Source: Xiphydria camelus
Taxonomy: Eukaryota; Arthropoda; Insecta; Hymenoptera; Xiphydriidae
NCBI GenBank assembly: GCA_963678675.1
Contig: OY783191.1
Location: 17,141,096-17,205,095 of the forward strand
Length of the DNA stretch: 64,000 nt
Direction of reading: 5' to 3'
The translations under genes and the position numbers were made by a program. The notes beneath the pieces were generated by a model, which was not told where the DNA came from, did no database searches, and saw only the letters and a list, made by a program, of their open reading frames with translations. Of the stretch, positions 55,843 through 64,000 are shown one piece after another (positions within the stretch are counted from its first letter, which is position 1; each line of letters starts with the position of its first letter).

Positions 55843-56887
55843 GTTGGCCGAACGCGAGCTCACCTTAGCACGACGCGAGATCAACATGCTACGTCTAGTG
55901 CAGCACACAGACGTGCAAGACACGACGATACACGTAAGAACTACGAAAGACATAAACAATCAGACCCAAAATTCTGAGAATGACGAAGTGCCGATGCAGT
56001 CGTTGAAAGTGAACGTGGCGGAGATAGCAGATTTATTATGTTATTTCAACAGAAATGTGCGTGCCGAAATTTTCGAGATATGGGAAAAGCCGTTGAGATT
56101 CCTCAGAGATACGTACACTCATAACGACAAACTGACGAAAATTCTGATTGGAGCAAGGCTCAAAGGACGTGCGCTATAATGGGTCCATTCTAAACCCGAG
56201 TACATCGGAATGACGTCAGATGTGCTGCTCGATGGGCTACGGGGCATGTTCTACCATCGGCCGAATAAAATAGTGATGAGACGACGTTTCGAGGAGCGAA
56301 TATGGAAGAAGAATGAAACGTTTCACGACTACGTTCACGAAAAGACGATAATGGCGAATCGGATCGCCATACCGGATGAGGAAATTCTAGGGTACATAGT
56401 CGATGGCATCCCAGATAAGAATCTACGCGATGTGGCAAGAATACATGGGTTCACGACGAGGGACCAGATACTACAAGCATTCGACGAGATATCACTGCAA
56501 GACAGGACATACTCAACGACAGCAACGAGTTCGAAAAACGACAAAAGTGATACCGCGAAGCGTAAGATCGACAAAGATGGTAGGAGCGTTACAGATCATA
56601 AGAGTGCACCGAGCGATAAAAATTATGTAAACGAGAAAAGAGATCGAGGCACGTCAAAGCGTTGCTTCAATTGCGGACTGAGGGATCACGTAAGTACGAA
56701 TTGTCCGTCAAAAGAAAAAGGCGTAAAATTTTTTGCGTGTAACGAGTATGGACACATAGCCTCTAAATGCACAAATAAAAACACAACGAAGAGTAGTTGC
56801 GCGATCGCTCAGCCACAAGGCCATAAACATCACAAAGACGTTTTGATTAATGACGTTGAAATGCACAGGCGGTTATATTATAGATAA
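55843..56887 (+). pseudogene. Ty3/Gypsy gag, capsid and nucleocapsid part
   Basis: The reading resumes after the insert with ERELTLARREINMLRL, followed by the capsid-like region. An in-frame TAA at 56177-56179 interrupts it. Two zinc knuckles follow: CFNCGLRDHVSTNC (canonical CCHC) and FACNEYGHIASKC, whose first Cys is replaced by Phe. A frameshift near 56870 leads to protease. Confidence 0.88.
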
Positions 56888-57200
56888 CGGTAGCGATATC
56901 ACTATAATGCGTGAGAATGAGTATGTAAAGTTAGGATCTCTCCGCGAATTGAGATCGAAGTAACGCCGTTTCGGGGAGTAGGCAGGGAGGAAAATGTAAC
57001 GAACGGTGGATCATATGGGAATCTAAAAAAAATGGTTGATAATAATAGTTACGTAATTCCGATCCACGTCGTAGCAGACAAATTGACGCGATACAAATTG
57101 TTGATTGGTAACGATTTTCTCGACACGGTTGATGTAAATCTGAGACGCGGTAAGCCAACCATTGTTAAGCTGAACGACGAAGACGACAGTTTCGCAGAGA
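56860..57200 (+). pseudogene. Ty3/Gypsy protease region
   Basis: In the frame after gag, GGYIIDNGSDITIM lies near 56870 where an active protease would have D(T/S)G; here Asn replaces the middle residue. The C-terminal part, KLLIGNDFLDTVDV, follows near 57093 in the next frame. Stops between them show decay. Confidence 0.7.
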
Positions 57201-57553
57201 TTTGCCAAATCGACGTAATTCCCAAAGTAGAGATTAACGCCGTGGATATAACGCGAGTACGCGATACGGACTTTTACGAAAGTGTACAGTCAATGATAGA
57301 AAACTATAAACCGAACTCGACGCATGATTCGGACATAAAAATGAAGCTCATCCTTAAAGATGAGGAACCGATTTACTGTAGACCGAGACGATTGGCGATG
57401 GCCGAACGCGAAGAAGTAAACGCGAAAATAGACGAATGGTTAGAAGACGGTATAGTACAGTCATCTGTATCTGACTGCGCGAGTCCAGTCGTACTGGCAA
57501 AAAAGAAAGACGGTTCTAATCGACTCTGTGTCGATTATCGATTACTTAATAAA
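57201..57553 (+). pseudogene. Ty3/Gypsy reverse transcriptase, N-terminal part
   Basis: The frame containing EEPIYCRPRRLAMAEREEV, then GIVQSSVSDCASPVVLAKKK and LCVDYRLLNK, gives the fingers region of RT. It is cut near 57553 by inserted repeats and resumes at 59713. Confidence 0.88.
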
Positions 57554-57634
57554 ATAAGGCTTATTGCTGGTTATTCTCAGTATAGCGCTATACCGCGTTT
57601 ATACCGTGTTGGTAAAACCGGCCCTTAATGGCTT

Positions 57635-57717
57635 ATTCAACTTAAACCAAATTCGGTATAGGTGGTTTTTTGGGTCGCTGATCACGAATCTGAAGTCAGA
57701 TTTCAAAAATTAAAGAT
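57635..57717. repeat. Family G half copy
   Basis: TTAAACCAAATTCGGTATAG followed by GGTTTTTTGGGTCGCTGATC matches one arm of the MITE at 12066 and the array at 26340. Confidence 0.75.
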
Positions 57718-57718
57718 G

Positions 57719-57870
57719 GATTTTTTGTCGTCGATGTTTTAGTAACTTGATTTACAATAATTTTCCTTTCAAATGATGCCTTATATTTTTTTATAGATAA
57801 ATCTTGAACATGGCGATCTTAATTGATTTCTAATCTTTTTTGAAGAGTATTTTACGTTTCAATTTTTTTG
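57719..57870. repeat. Family B arm fragment
   Basis: TTGTCGTCGATGTTTTAGTA and TTCCTTTCAAATGATGCC match 7310-7465. Confidence 0.75.
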
Positions 57871-57888
57871 GCTTCAAACTTTACTAAA

Positions 57889-58291
57889 AATAATAACATA
57901 TAATATAAAACAGTTTTTATAGAAAAATTGTTAGATGTGAAACATCGTAATTCTTCTTTGTAGAAAGTATACGATAGGAAGGATCGACCACGCGTCCGTC
58001 GAAAGAACACGTGCGCCAGTGCGCATTTGTATTTATGACTGTGATACTATTAAACGGTACGAACCGTTGTGTCTAATTCAAAAAGCGCATTTAGTTTACT
58101 CTCTCTTAACTCTACCATCGGTATTGTTTAATAGTATCACAGTCATAAATACAAATGCGCACTGGTGCACGTGTTCTTTCGACGGACGCGTGGTCGATCC
58201 TTCCTATCGCATACTTTCTACAAAGAAGAGTTTCGATGTTTCACATCTAACAATTTTTCTATAAGAACTGTTTTATATTATATGTTATTAT
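57889..58291. mobile_element. Palindromic element H, copy 1
   Basis: TAATAACATATAATATAAAA at 57891 is inverted ending at 58290. Arms pair through GTTAGATGTGAAACATCG, GGAAGGATCGACCACGCGTC and CGCATTTGTATTTATGACTG to a centre near 58090. It contains GGTACGAACCGTTGTGTC, part of the shared module. Confidence 0.85.
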
Positions 58292-58324
58292 ACACACACG
58301 TATTTTTATCTACAACAAAGTATC

Positions 58325-58562
58325 TTACATCGATGTGGGCCTAAAGTTCATAGATAATAAGATAATGGCGATTAAATTTCCTTTCCTGGTGAATAAGTTT
58401 AGCCTCATATGTTTCTTTGACTTATCACAAATATCTATTTACAATCGTGATGTATTATAAATTGTACACACATACGTACCATATGAGGCTAAACTTACTT
58501 GCCAGCGAAGAAGTTTCAATTACTATTATCTCATTATTTATGAACTTTTGACCTATATCGAT
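58325..58562. repeat. Imperfect palindrome
   Basis: The AAAGTTCATAGATAATAAGA region and its inverse (TTATCTCATTATTTATGAAC) enclose paired AAGTTTAGCCTCATATG blocks. The right arm contains GAAGAAGTTTC. Confidence 0.7.
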
Positions 58563-59023
58563 ATGACTTTTCTATGCATGGTGGGAGAAGGAAATTCTTC
58601 GAAACCACGGAGCTGGAGCATGAAAATTGGCGCCGGGAGAGTACGCAGATTCAGCGCCGTTCGGTTGGTGCTATCCCCGAAGAAGTACACGTGCACCGCA
58701 ATAGTCGAATTTATTGCGGGTCTGCACTTTGTCCGAGGACAGCATAAAAGGCAGAGGGTTTCTGTTGCCTTCCTCGAGGCTCCTGAAATCTGAGCACGCG
58801 GTCGAGGCCCTTCGCTTGCGACCCGGCGCCTATCACTCTCGCTAGACTGAGTTACTATCTATTTAGCCGGTCACAAATAGACTGAAATTTCTCTGGCAGT
58901 AAATTTTTATCGTGTATCCACTGCACACAATCTAGCTAGATTTATTTTTCTCAACCGAGATTCTAGACTAACTCTCGCTAGATTGTTCTCAATGCTGTGT
59001 CCACTTGAGTAAATCTAGCTGAA

Positions 59024-59350
59024 AACGAAAGAACACGTACGCCAGTGCGCATTTGTATTTATAATTGTGATACTATTAAACGGTACTAACCGTTGTGTCT
59101 AATTCAAAAAGCGCATTTAGTTTACTCTCTCTCTTAACTCTGCCATCAGTCGCTGTTCCGTCTCGCGATAAACGGAATTCGACACAACGGTTCGTACCGT
59201 TTAATGGTATCACAGTCATAAATACAAATGCGCACTGGCGCACGTATTCTTTCAACGGATGCGTGGTCCATCCTTCCTATCGCATACTTTCTACAAAGAA
59301 GAATTTCGATGTTTCACATCTAACAATTTTCCTATACAAACGGTATTTAA
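59024..59350. mobile_element. Palindromic element H, copy 2, with shared module
   Basis: GAAAGAACACGTACGCCAGT is inverted at about 59230-59260. The centre differs from copy 1 by containing CTGTTCCGTCTCGCGATAAA and CGGAATTCGACACAACGGTT, a full version of the shared module. The left arm is truncated. Confidence 0.78.
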
Positions 59351-59524
59351 ATATTATTTTTAAACGTGCTAACCAATGATCAATCAATTCTCATGCTTTC
59401 ATTAATGAGGGTAAATACTGCTTCGTACACCGATACAGTGAGCGTGTAGTAGTAAGTGGTTAAGCTAGGGCTCGGTGAAAGGGGACCATCGAGTCGTGGC
59501 GGAGAGAGCCGATGCGTCCCGAGT

Positions 59525-59645
59525 TAGGCCAGGCGAACGTTGGGACGCAGTTCAGTGAGGAGACGCAGGGTGACCGTTGCCTCTATATCTATATATAGAA
59601 TAGATATAGATATAGAGGCAATGTTCAACGTTCGCCTGGCCTTAG
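59525..59645. repeat. Small inverted repeat with AGATAT-rich centre
   Basis: TAGGCCAGGCGAACGTTG at 59525 is inverted at 59625-59643. The centre contains paired GCCTCTATATCTATAT and TATAGATATAGAGGC. Confidence 0.75.
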
Positions 59646-59712
59646 CGTATTTAGCCACTCCAGCGACGTTTCACGAGCAGCCGGTCTCACCCCCGAAGCG
59701 CGGCATAAGATG

Positions 59713-60243
59713 TTTCACATCAAAAATTGTCAAAGATCGATATCCTCTCCCGCTGATCGAGGATCAGTTAGACGCATTGCAAGACGCGAGGGTATTTAGT
59801 ACACTAGACCTAAAGAACGGATTTTTTCATGTAAGAGTGGAAGAATCAAGTCAAAAATACACAGCGTTCATAGTACCCGATGGACATTATGAGTTTCTCA
59901 GGGTGCCGTTCGGACTCTGTAACTCACCCGCCGTTTTTCAGAAATTTGAAAACGCCGTGTTTAGAGACCTTATGCGTAACAGAGATGTATTAGTTTACAT
60001 GGATGACTTGATAGTGCCGTCGATTGACTACAAAACTGGACTAGAAAGACTTGAGAAAGTATTGAAGGTGGCCAGCGAGAAAATGGCCTGATTATAAATT
60101 GGAAGAAGTGTAATATATTGCAAACGAGCGTTGAATATTTAGGTTATATTATCGAAAACGGTAGTGTTCGTCCGTCCGAGCGAAAGACAGAAGCCGTAAG
60201 AAAATTTTCGACGCCTACGTGAGTTCGACAGGTTCAATCGTTT
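59713..60243 (+). pseudogene. Ty3/Gypsy reverse transcriptase, catalytic part
   Basis: VKDRYPLPLIEDQLDAL leads to FSTLDLKNGFFHVRV (motif A Asp), VPFGLCNSPAVFQ (motif B) and VLVYMDDLIV (motif C). The catalytic residues are intact. The frame stops at 60089-60091 and continues with a shift through VEYLGYIIENG (near 60130). Confidence 0.9.
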
Positions 60244-60849
60244 TTGGGATTAACGGGGTATTTCAGAAAATTCATGCCGGGGTATTCTGTAATCGCGCGA
60301 CCGTTAACGAATCGTTTGAGAGCTCCAATTCCATTTAAGTTCGAGGAAAAAGAAAAAGAAGCTTTCGAGAGATTGAAACTAATGCTCATCGACAAACCCG
60401 CATTGAAACTGTATAAGATCGGTGCGGAAACTGAGTTGCATACAGACGCATCAATGCATGGTTACGGTGCGATTTTGTTGCAACGTAGCAGCGAAGATGG
60501 TGCAATGTATCCGATCTATTACGTGAGTGGTAAGACCACGCCCGCCGAAGAGAAATACCCGAGTTTTGAACTCGAGGTACTCGCGATCGTCAAAGCGCTG
60601 AAACGATTCCGAGTATATTTGTTAAGGATAGATTTTAAGATCGTCACCGATTGTCGCGCGTTCACCCAAACAATGTCAAAGAGAGATCTGTGTGTGCGTG
60701 TAGCGAGATGGGTACTGTTGCTCGAAGAATTTCACTATGAAATCGAACACCGTCCAGGAAAGAGTATGTCCCACGTAGATGCATTGAGCAGAAACCCTCT
60801 GCCCTCGTATTTGCTCATCGATGAGAGAGTCGACGGATCACCGACGTGA
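60244..60849 (+). pseudogene. Ty3/Gypsy connection and RNase H
   Basis: GLTGYFRKFMPGYSVIARPL is the tether region. RNase H follows with LHTDASMHGYGAILL, YPSFELEVLAIVKAL, IVTDCRAF and HRPGKSMSHVDALSR, so its D, E, D and D positions are present. It degrades RNA in RNA-DNA hybrids during reverse transcription. The frame is clean but not joined to RT or integrase. Confidence 0.9.
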
Positions 60850-62073
60850 CGAAAGTGATCGAGCTCGTTGAAAAAGGACAGACTCACGGATACATAGTTC
60901 GTGGTGGGCTATTGTTTAAGGACGTCGACGGCGACATTCGATTGTCGTCCCGAAGGAGATGAGTTCGCAGGTGATCAGAAAGGCTCATGAGAGAGGACAT
61001 TTCGCCGTGGCAAAAACGGAAGCGATAATCAAACGAGACTATCATATCCAGAATCTACACGCTAAAGTAAAAAAATCGTAAAAAATTGCATCGATTGTAT
61101 ACTAGCCGAAAAGAAGCAAGGGAAAATGGAAGGTTTTCTGTCTCCGATCGGAAAAGGTGACGTTCCGCTTGACACGTATCATGTGGATCACCTCGGTCTA
61201 CTGATGTCAACAAAGAAAAACTACAAACACGTATTCGTGGCGAATGATAGCTTCAGTAAATTCACGTGGCTTTACGCGACGAAGTCAACGGGCACTGGCG
61301 AAGTACTCGACCGCCTTTAGAGACAAGCGGCGGTATTCGGCAACCCAAGGAGGATCATCTCTGATCGTGGCACGGCTTTCACGTCAGGAGAATTCGAAAC
61401 GTATTGCAAAGACGAAGGTATACAGCACATCCTCACGACTACGGGGATTCCGAGGGAAAACGGGCAGGTTGAGCGCATAAATCGAACGCTAATACCGCTG
61501 TTGACGAACCTGGCAGCACCAAAACCTGAAGAGTGGCACAAGTATGTGAATATCGCTCAACAGTACTTAAACACGACGATACACTGAAGTATATCGACGA
61601 CTCCGTTCCATCTATTATTTGGAGTACACGCACGACTACGTGAAGACAGCAACATTCGGGAGCTACTCGAGGACGAGTGGGCTACATCGTTTCAAGAAAG
61701 TCGAGACGAATTACGCGAGCAAGCGACGCCGACGATCGCGAAGATGCAGGAGGAAAATCAACGATATTTCAATAAGAAAGGAAACGACGCCCGGATATAT
61801 CGCGATGGTGATCTAGTTGCCATAAAGCGAACGCAACAAAGTCCAGGACTAAAACTAGCTTCAAAGTTCCTTGGTCCATATGAAATTGTTAAAGTATTGC
61901 GTAACAATCGATATCTCGTACACAAGGTAGGAGAACACGAGGGCCCTCAGCGAACGTCAACTGCTGCCGATTGTATGAAGCCATGGTTGGCCGAAGATAG
62001 TGACTTTAAGGCTGAAGACGAGGACGACGATATCGACGTTGACGAAGACATCCGGGGGCGTATGTCATTGTAG
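60850..62073 (+). pseudogene. Ty3/Gypsy integrase
   Basis: The HHCC zinc region (RKAHERGHFAV, then NCIDCILAEKKQG in shifted frames) precedes the core. Catalytic D lies in YHVDHLGLL, D in IISDRGTAFTS and E in ENGQVERINRTL. In-frame stops occur at 61318-61320 and 61585-61587. The C-terminal part, LGPYEIVKVLRNNRYLV, resembles the chromodomain-free tail of this group and ends in an acidic stretch at 62073. Confidence 0.9.
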
Positions 62074-62084
62074 GATGGCCGAGT

Positions 62085-62224
62085 TGTGGGGTGCGAGCCA
62101 TGACGAGGCGGTGGGCCGAGGCGACGCGCCCGTCGCCCAAGGGATCAAGCAAGAGTCCAAAAGGAAGACGTGGCTAGGAGATAAGTTAGTTGTTAAGAAG
62201 CCGCGAGGTGAACCGGTCGTGCTG
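62085..62224 (+). repeat. 3' LTR, truncated
   Basis: TGTGGGGTGC to GAACCGGTCGT matches the 5' LTR. Similarity stops at about 62224, where a Mutator-like fragment begins, so roughly the last 50 bp of the LTR are missing. Confidence 0.78.
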
Positions 62225-62235
62225 CTTGTCGATAA

Positions 62236-62530
62236 GCTGGAATCTCACACTAGAAGTTTGAAATTTAACATTTCCGTTACACTTTCGACATTTTACTAAT
62301 TCACATATTGCTGCAAAAACAGTTATAAAATTGATGATTCGATATTGGATCGAATCATCTTGCGCCATAATAATTTCCTTTTGATTCTTCAATTTTTTCA
62401 CCGACGCACTGAATACACTTTCCTCGGTTTCTGCTGTTTGCGGATTAAAACTTTGTTTTCTTTTTCGCGGCCGATCTTTACGTTGTTGTCCTTTATCGCG
62501 TGCCTGTCGACTTGTTTTATGTGGATTCAT
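62236..62530 (-). pseudogene. N-terminal fragment of a Mutator-like transposon protein
   Basis: From Met 62530: a basic start (MNPHKTSRQARDKG), then FSASVKKLKNQKEI and YRIINFITVFAAICELVKCR followed by KCNGNVKFQ. The CRKC pair and ITVF text match, by recall, the start of Mutator-like transposase-domain proteins of arthropods. Similarity stops near 62240 where the Gypsy 3' LTR is cut, so the Gypsy-Mutator junction is a breakpoint. Confidence 0.5.
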
Positions 62531-62869
62531 CGTTTATATACTCAATTTTGTATAGGAAAAATAAATTTGACACATAGCGTCCGTAACAGTTCACGACTCG
62601 TAAACCATTGATACAATGGCATTTCTATTCCTAACTGTACGAAAATATTTCTTAAAATGATTGAATGATAGATAATATATAAAGGCGCGTCCTGACTGAG
62701 TCGACAGTGTCGATCGACACGGCAGTCGACTTGGTCGATCGAAATATTTTGTCGATCGACATGTCGACTGGTTTTCCACGAGTTGTCGGTAAACATTAAA
62801 GGGTAGTCGAGTCGAACGCAGAGGGTCCGGCAAGGCGGGCGGTTGTTTCGGCAGCGGTGCAATGATATG

Positions 62870-63590
62870 GGAAAACAATTTATCGTTAGTTAATAAATGT
62901 AATTTCAAGTATTGCGAAATAAATATTTCGTTAGGACAAGAAAATATACGTATGTTAATCATTAAAATGTTTATTTTGTTGCCTTAACAGTTGCTTTAAA
63001 AGATTTTGTCAAATAAAAAATTGTAATAGTTAATGAATATTTATTTGGTCCACCGAAATGACTATTTTGCCATGTTCAAGCAAACATTTATTAACTACGA
63101 ATAAAATGTTTTCTTGGTGCGTAATGTATGTGTTACTTATAATTTTCTATTTATATTGCAATATTTCATTGTATAGTTACAGGAGGAAGAGAATTTAACT
63201 AAAATGTAGGCTATTCTGTAGTGAAAAACGCTATAAGTTGTTGGAAACTTGAGGAAAATTGCACATGGCAAAGCAAGAAGAATTCGCAAAAAATTATTTC
63301 AATGAAATGACGTTTATCGTCTCCGTTTTTTCGTTTATTATTTTATTTCGCTCGAATTTTATTCACCGAGATGAATTAAGACTTTTTTTATCAAATAATT
63401 TTCCATGACTTTACTCTACGCAGGAAATAACACAACTGTGCATGACAATATGCGTTTAGCCGGCTCAGCCCACGAATTTCGTGCACTGTGTTGTCTGAGC
63501 TGATTTTTGGCGATGCTCAAAGGCCGCCCCAAACTGTTCGCTTCGTGTAGACGCTAAATTACTTGGCTCATGCTCGAATGCTTATTTTTT
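62870..63590. other. No gene seen inside the long-TIR element
   Basis: AT-rich sequence with no supported ORF. Confidence 0.35.
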
Positions 63591-63594
63591 TATT

Positions 63595-63665
63595 TGTGTT
63601 CCGTCGCACGATAGACGGAATTCAGAATATCGGTTCGTACCGTTCGAGAGCACCGCGATCTAAAT
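63595..63665 (+). repeat. Shared module TGTTCCGTCGC...GACGGAATT (best copy)
   Basis: GTGTTCCGTCGCACGATAGA is followed by CGGAATTC, ATCGGTTCGTACCG and GCGATCTAAATAC. This copy shows every block found in the others. Confidence 0.65.
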
Positions 63666-64000
63666 ACCTCACTAGCAAACGATATATTTCGGCGAAAGCG
63701 GCAAATGCGCTTGCAGTCCCGCACATTTCCCGAAAATTTTAATCGATACCGCTATACGTGGAATACTAAATCTGTCTTGTAAAGGAGAGAATGACGAATT
63801 CAATATAGATGACCATTCGGGAAGACCAATCCAACCGAGGGCCCGTTTACGCCGGGGGTCGGAACATACCGCCCGCCTTGTAGACCCGTCGACTCGACTA
63901 CCCTTTGATGTTTACCGACAAACCAGCCGACATGCCGGTCGACAAAATCCAGTCGACAAATTCTAGTCGAAAGTGTCGATCGACTCTGTCGACTGAAAAT

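Larger units (their letters stand above)
57554..59712. other. Composite repeat insert in the Gypsy RT gene
   Basis: RT reads LCVDYRLLNK before 57553 and VKDRYPLPL after 59713. AAAAT is present at both junctions and could be a 5-bp duplication. The insert is a mosaic of family G, family B, palindrome H and other fragments, listed separately. 58600-59020 shows no recognisable repeat except AGATTNTNTAGCTAGA-like short repeats. Confidence 0.7.
49096..62224 (+). mobile_element. Ty3/Gypsy LTR retrotransposon with two large nested insertions
   Basis: 5' LTR, primer site, gag, protease, RT, RNase H, integrase and a truncated 3' LTR occur in Ty3/Gypsy order (integrase last). Gag is split by the palindromic DD41D element at 49807-55840, and RT is split by a pile of small repeats at 57554-59712. 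Without these the element is about 4.9 kb. Stops in gag and integrase and a frameshift before protease make this copy inactive. No envelope-like gene was seen. Confidence 0.92.
62690..64000. mobile_element. Long-TIR element reaching the window end
   Basis: 62690-62850 (GAGTCGACAGTGTCGATCGA, GTAAACATTAAAGGGTAGTC, AAGGCGGGCGGT) is inverted at about 63868-63998 at roughly 80 percent identity, giving TIRs of about 135 bp or longer rich in GTCGA. The interior has no ORF. Its right part holds the shared module (63597) and sequence like element S (TTTCGGCGAAAGCGG, CAGTCCCGCACATTTCCCG). Confidence 0.7.

Noticed and set aside
63595..63665. Shared module as a tRNA-derived SINE or tRNA gene
   Set aside because: GGTTCGTACC resembles a B box, but there is no A box at the right spacing and no cloverleaf could be drawn.

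Overview
The window looks like a transposon-dense stretch of an insect nuclear genome, most likely a hymenopteran such as an ant or wasp. The only conserved host coding sequence I recognise is one exon of the tau-tubulin kinase homolog Asator (minus strand, 10501-10842). The insect assignment rests on that exon and on the mix of repeats: Tc1/mariner including the DD41D type, BEL/Pao, Ty3/Gypsy, a LINE, and piggyBac-like and pogo-like ends. The hymenopteran guess is inference. No rRNA, tRNA, CRISPR array or bacterial-type operon was seen.

Layout. 1-8870: a short element with TIRs rich in GTAACGTAAC (237-6872) holds a 1.1 kb palindrome (5372-6510), with a decayed LINE (691-5357, 15-bp target duplication) inserted at its edge; three more palindromic elements follow. 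8870-12830: mostly unassigned intron or intergenic DNA with the Asator exon and two MITEs. 12834-21185: a decayed BEL/Pao retrotransposon cut by a 2.4 kb TIR element (18478-20898) carrying a broken XPG/PIN-like nuclease gene. 21420-28540: MITEs, a second remnant of the same nuclease family with a CXC zinc-binding tail, a Mutator-like protein tail, and tandem arrays. 28600-33329: a TIR element with a broken RNase H-fold transposase. 34550-43092: intricate nested inverted repeats, including a mariner inserted in a minisatellite-bearing foldback element. 43290-47430: a tandem array into which a 2,390-bp element inserted (44938-47327, TAA duplication, CACWGGGG ends). It carries the only long uninterrupted ORF here, about 565 aa. 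47484-48927: another palindrome. 49096-62224: a Ty3/Gypsy element with a 201-bp 5' LTR and tRNA-Pro-like primer site, interrupted in gag by a 6,034-bp palindromic DD41D (rosa-type) element flanked by TA, and in RT by a 2.1 kb pile of smaller repeats. 62236-64000: a Mutator-like N-terminal fragment and a long-TIR element running to the window end.

Overall theme. Most structure is explained by transposons inserted into transposons, and a striking share are palindromic (foldback) elements with arms of 0.1-2.9 kb. Several unrelated-looking palindromes share short modules (TGTTCCGTCGC...GACGGAATT...GGTTCGTACC, and GAAGTGAAACTTC), which suggests common ancestry, module exchange or a shared end sequence. 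The genes do not form a pathway. Nearly all are broken transposase or retroelement genes; the exceptions are the Asator exon and the intact ORF at 45206-46903. Coordinates of repeat edges were found by eye and are approximate unless a target duplication is quoted.
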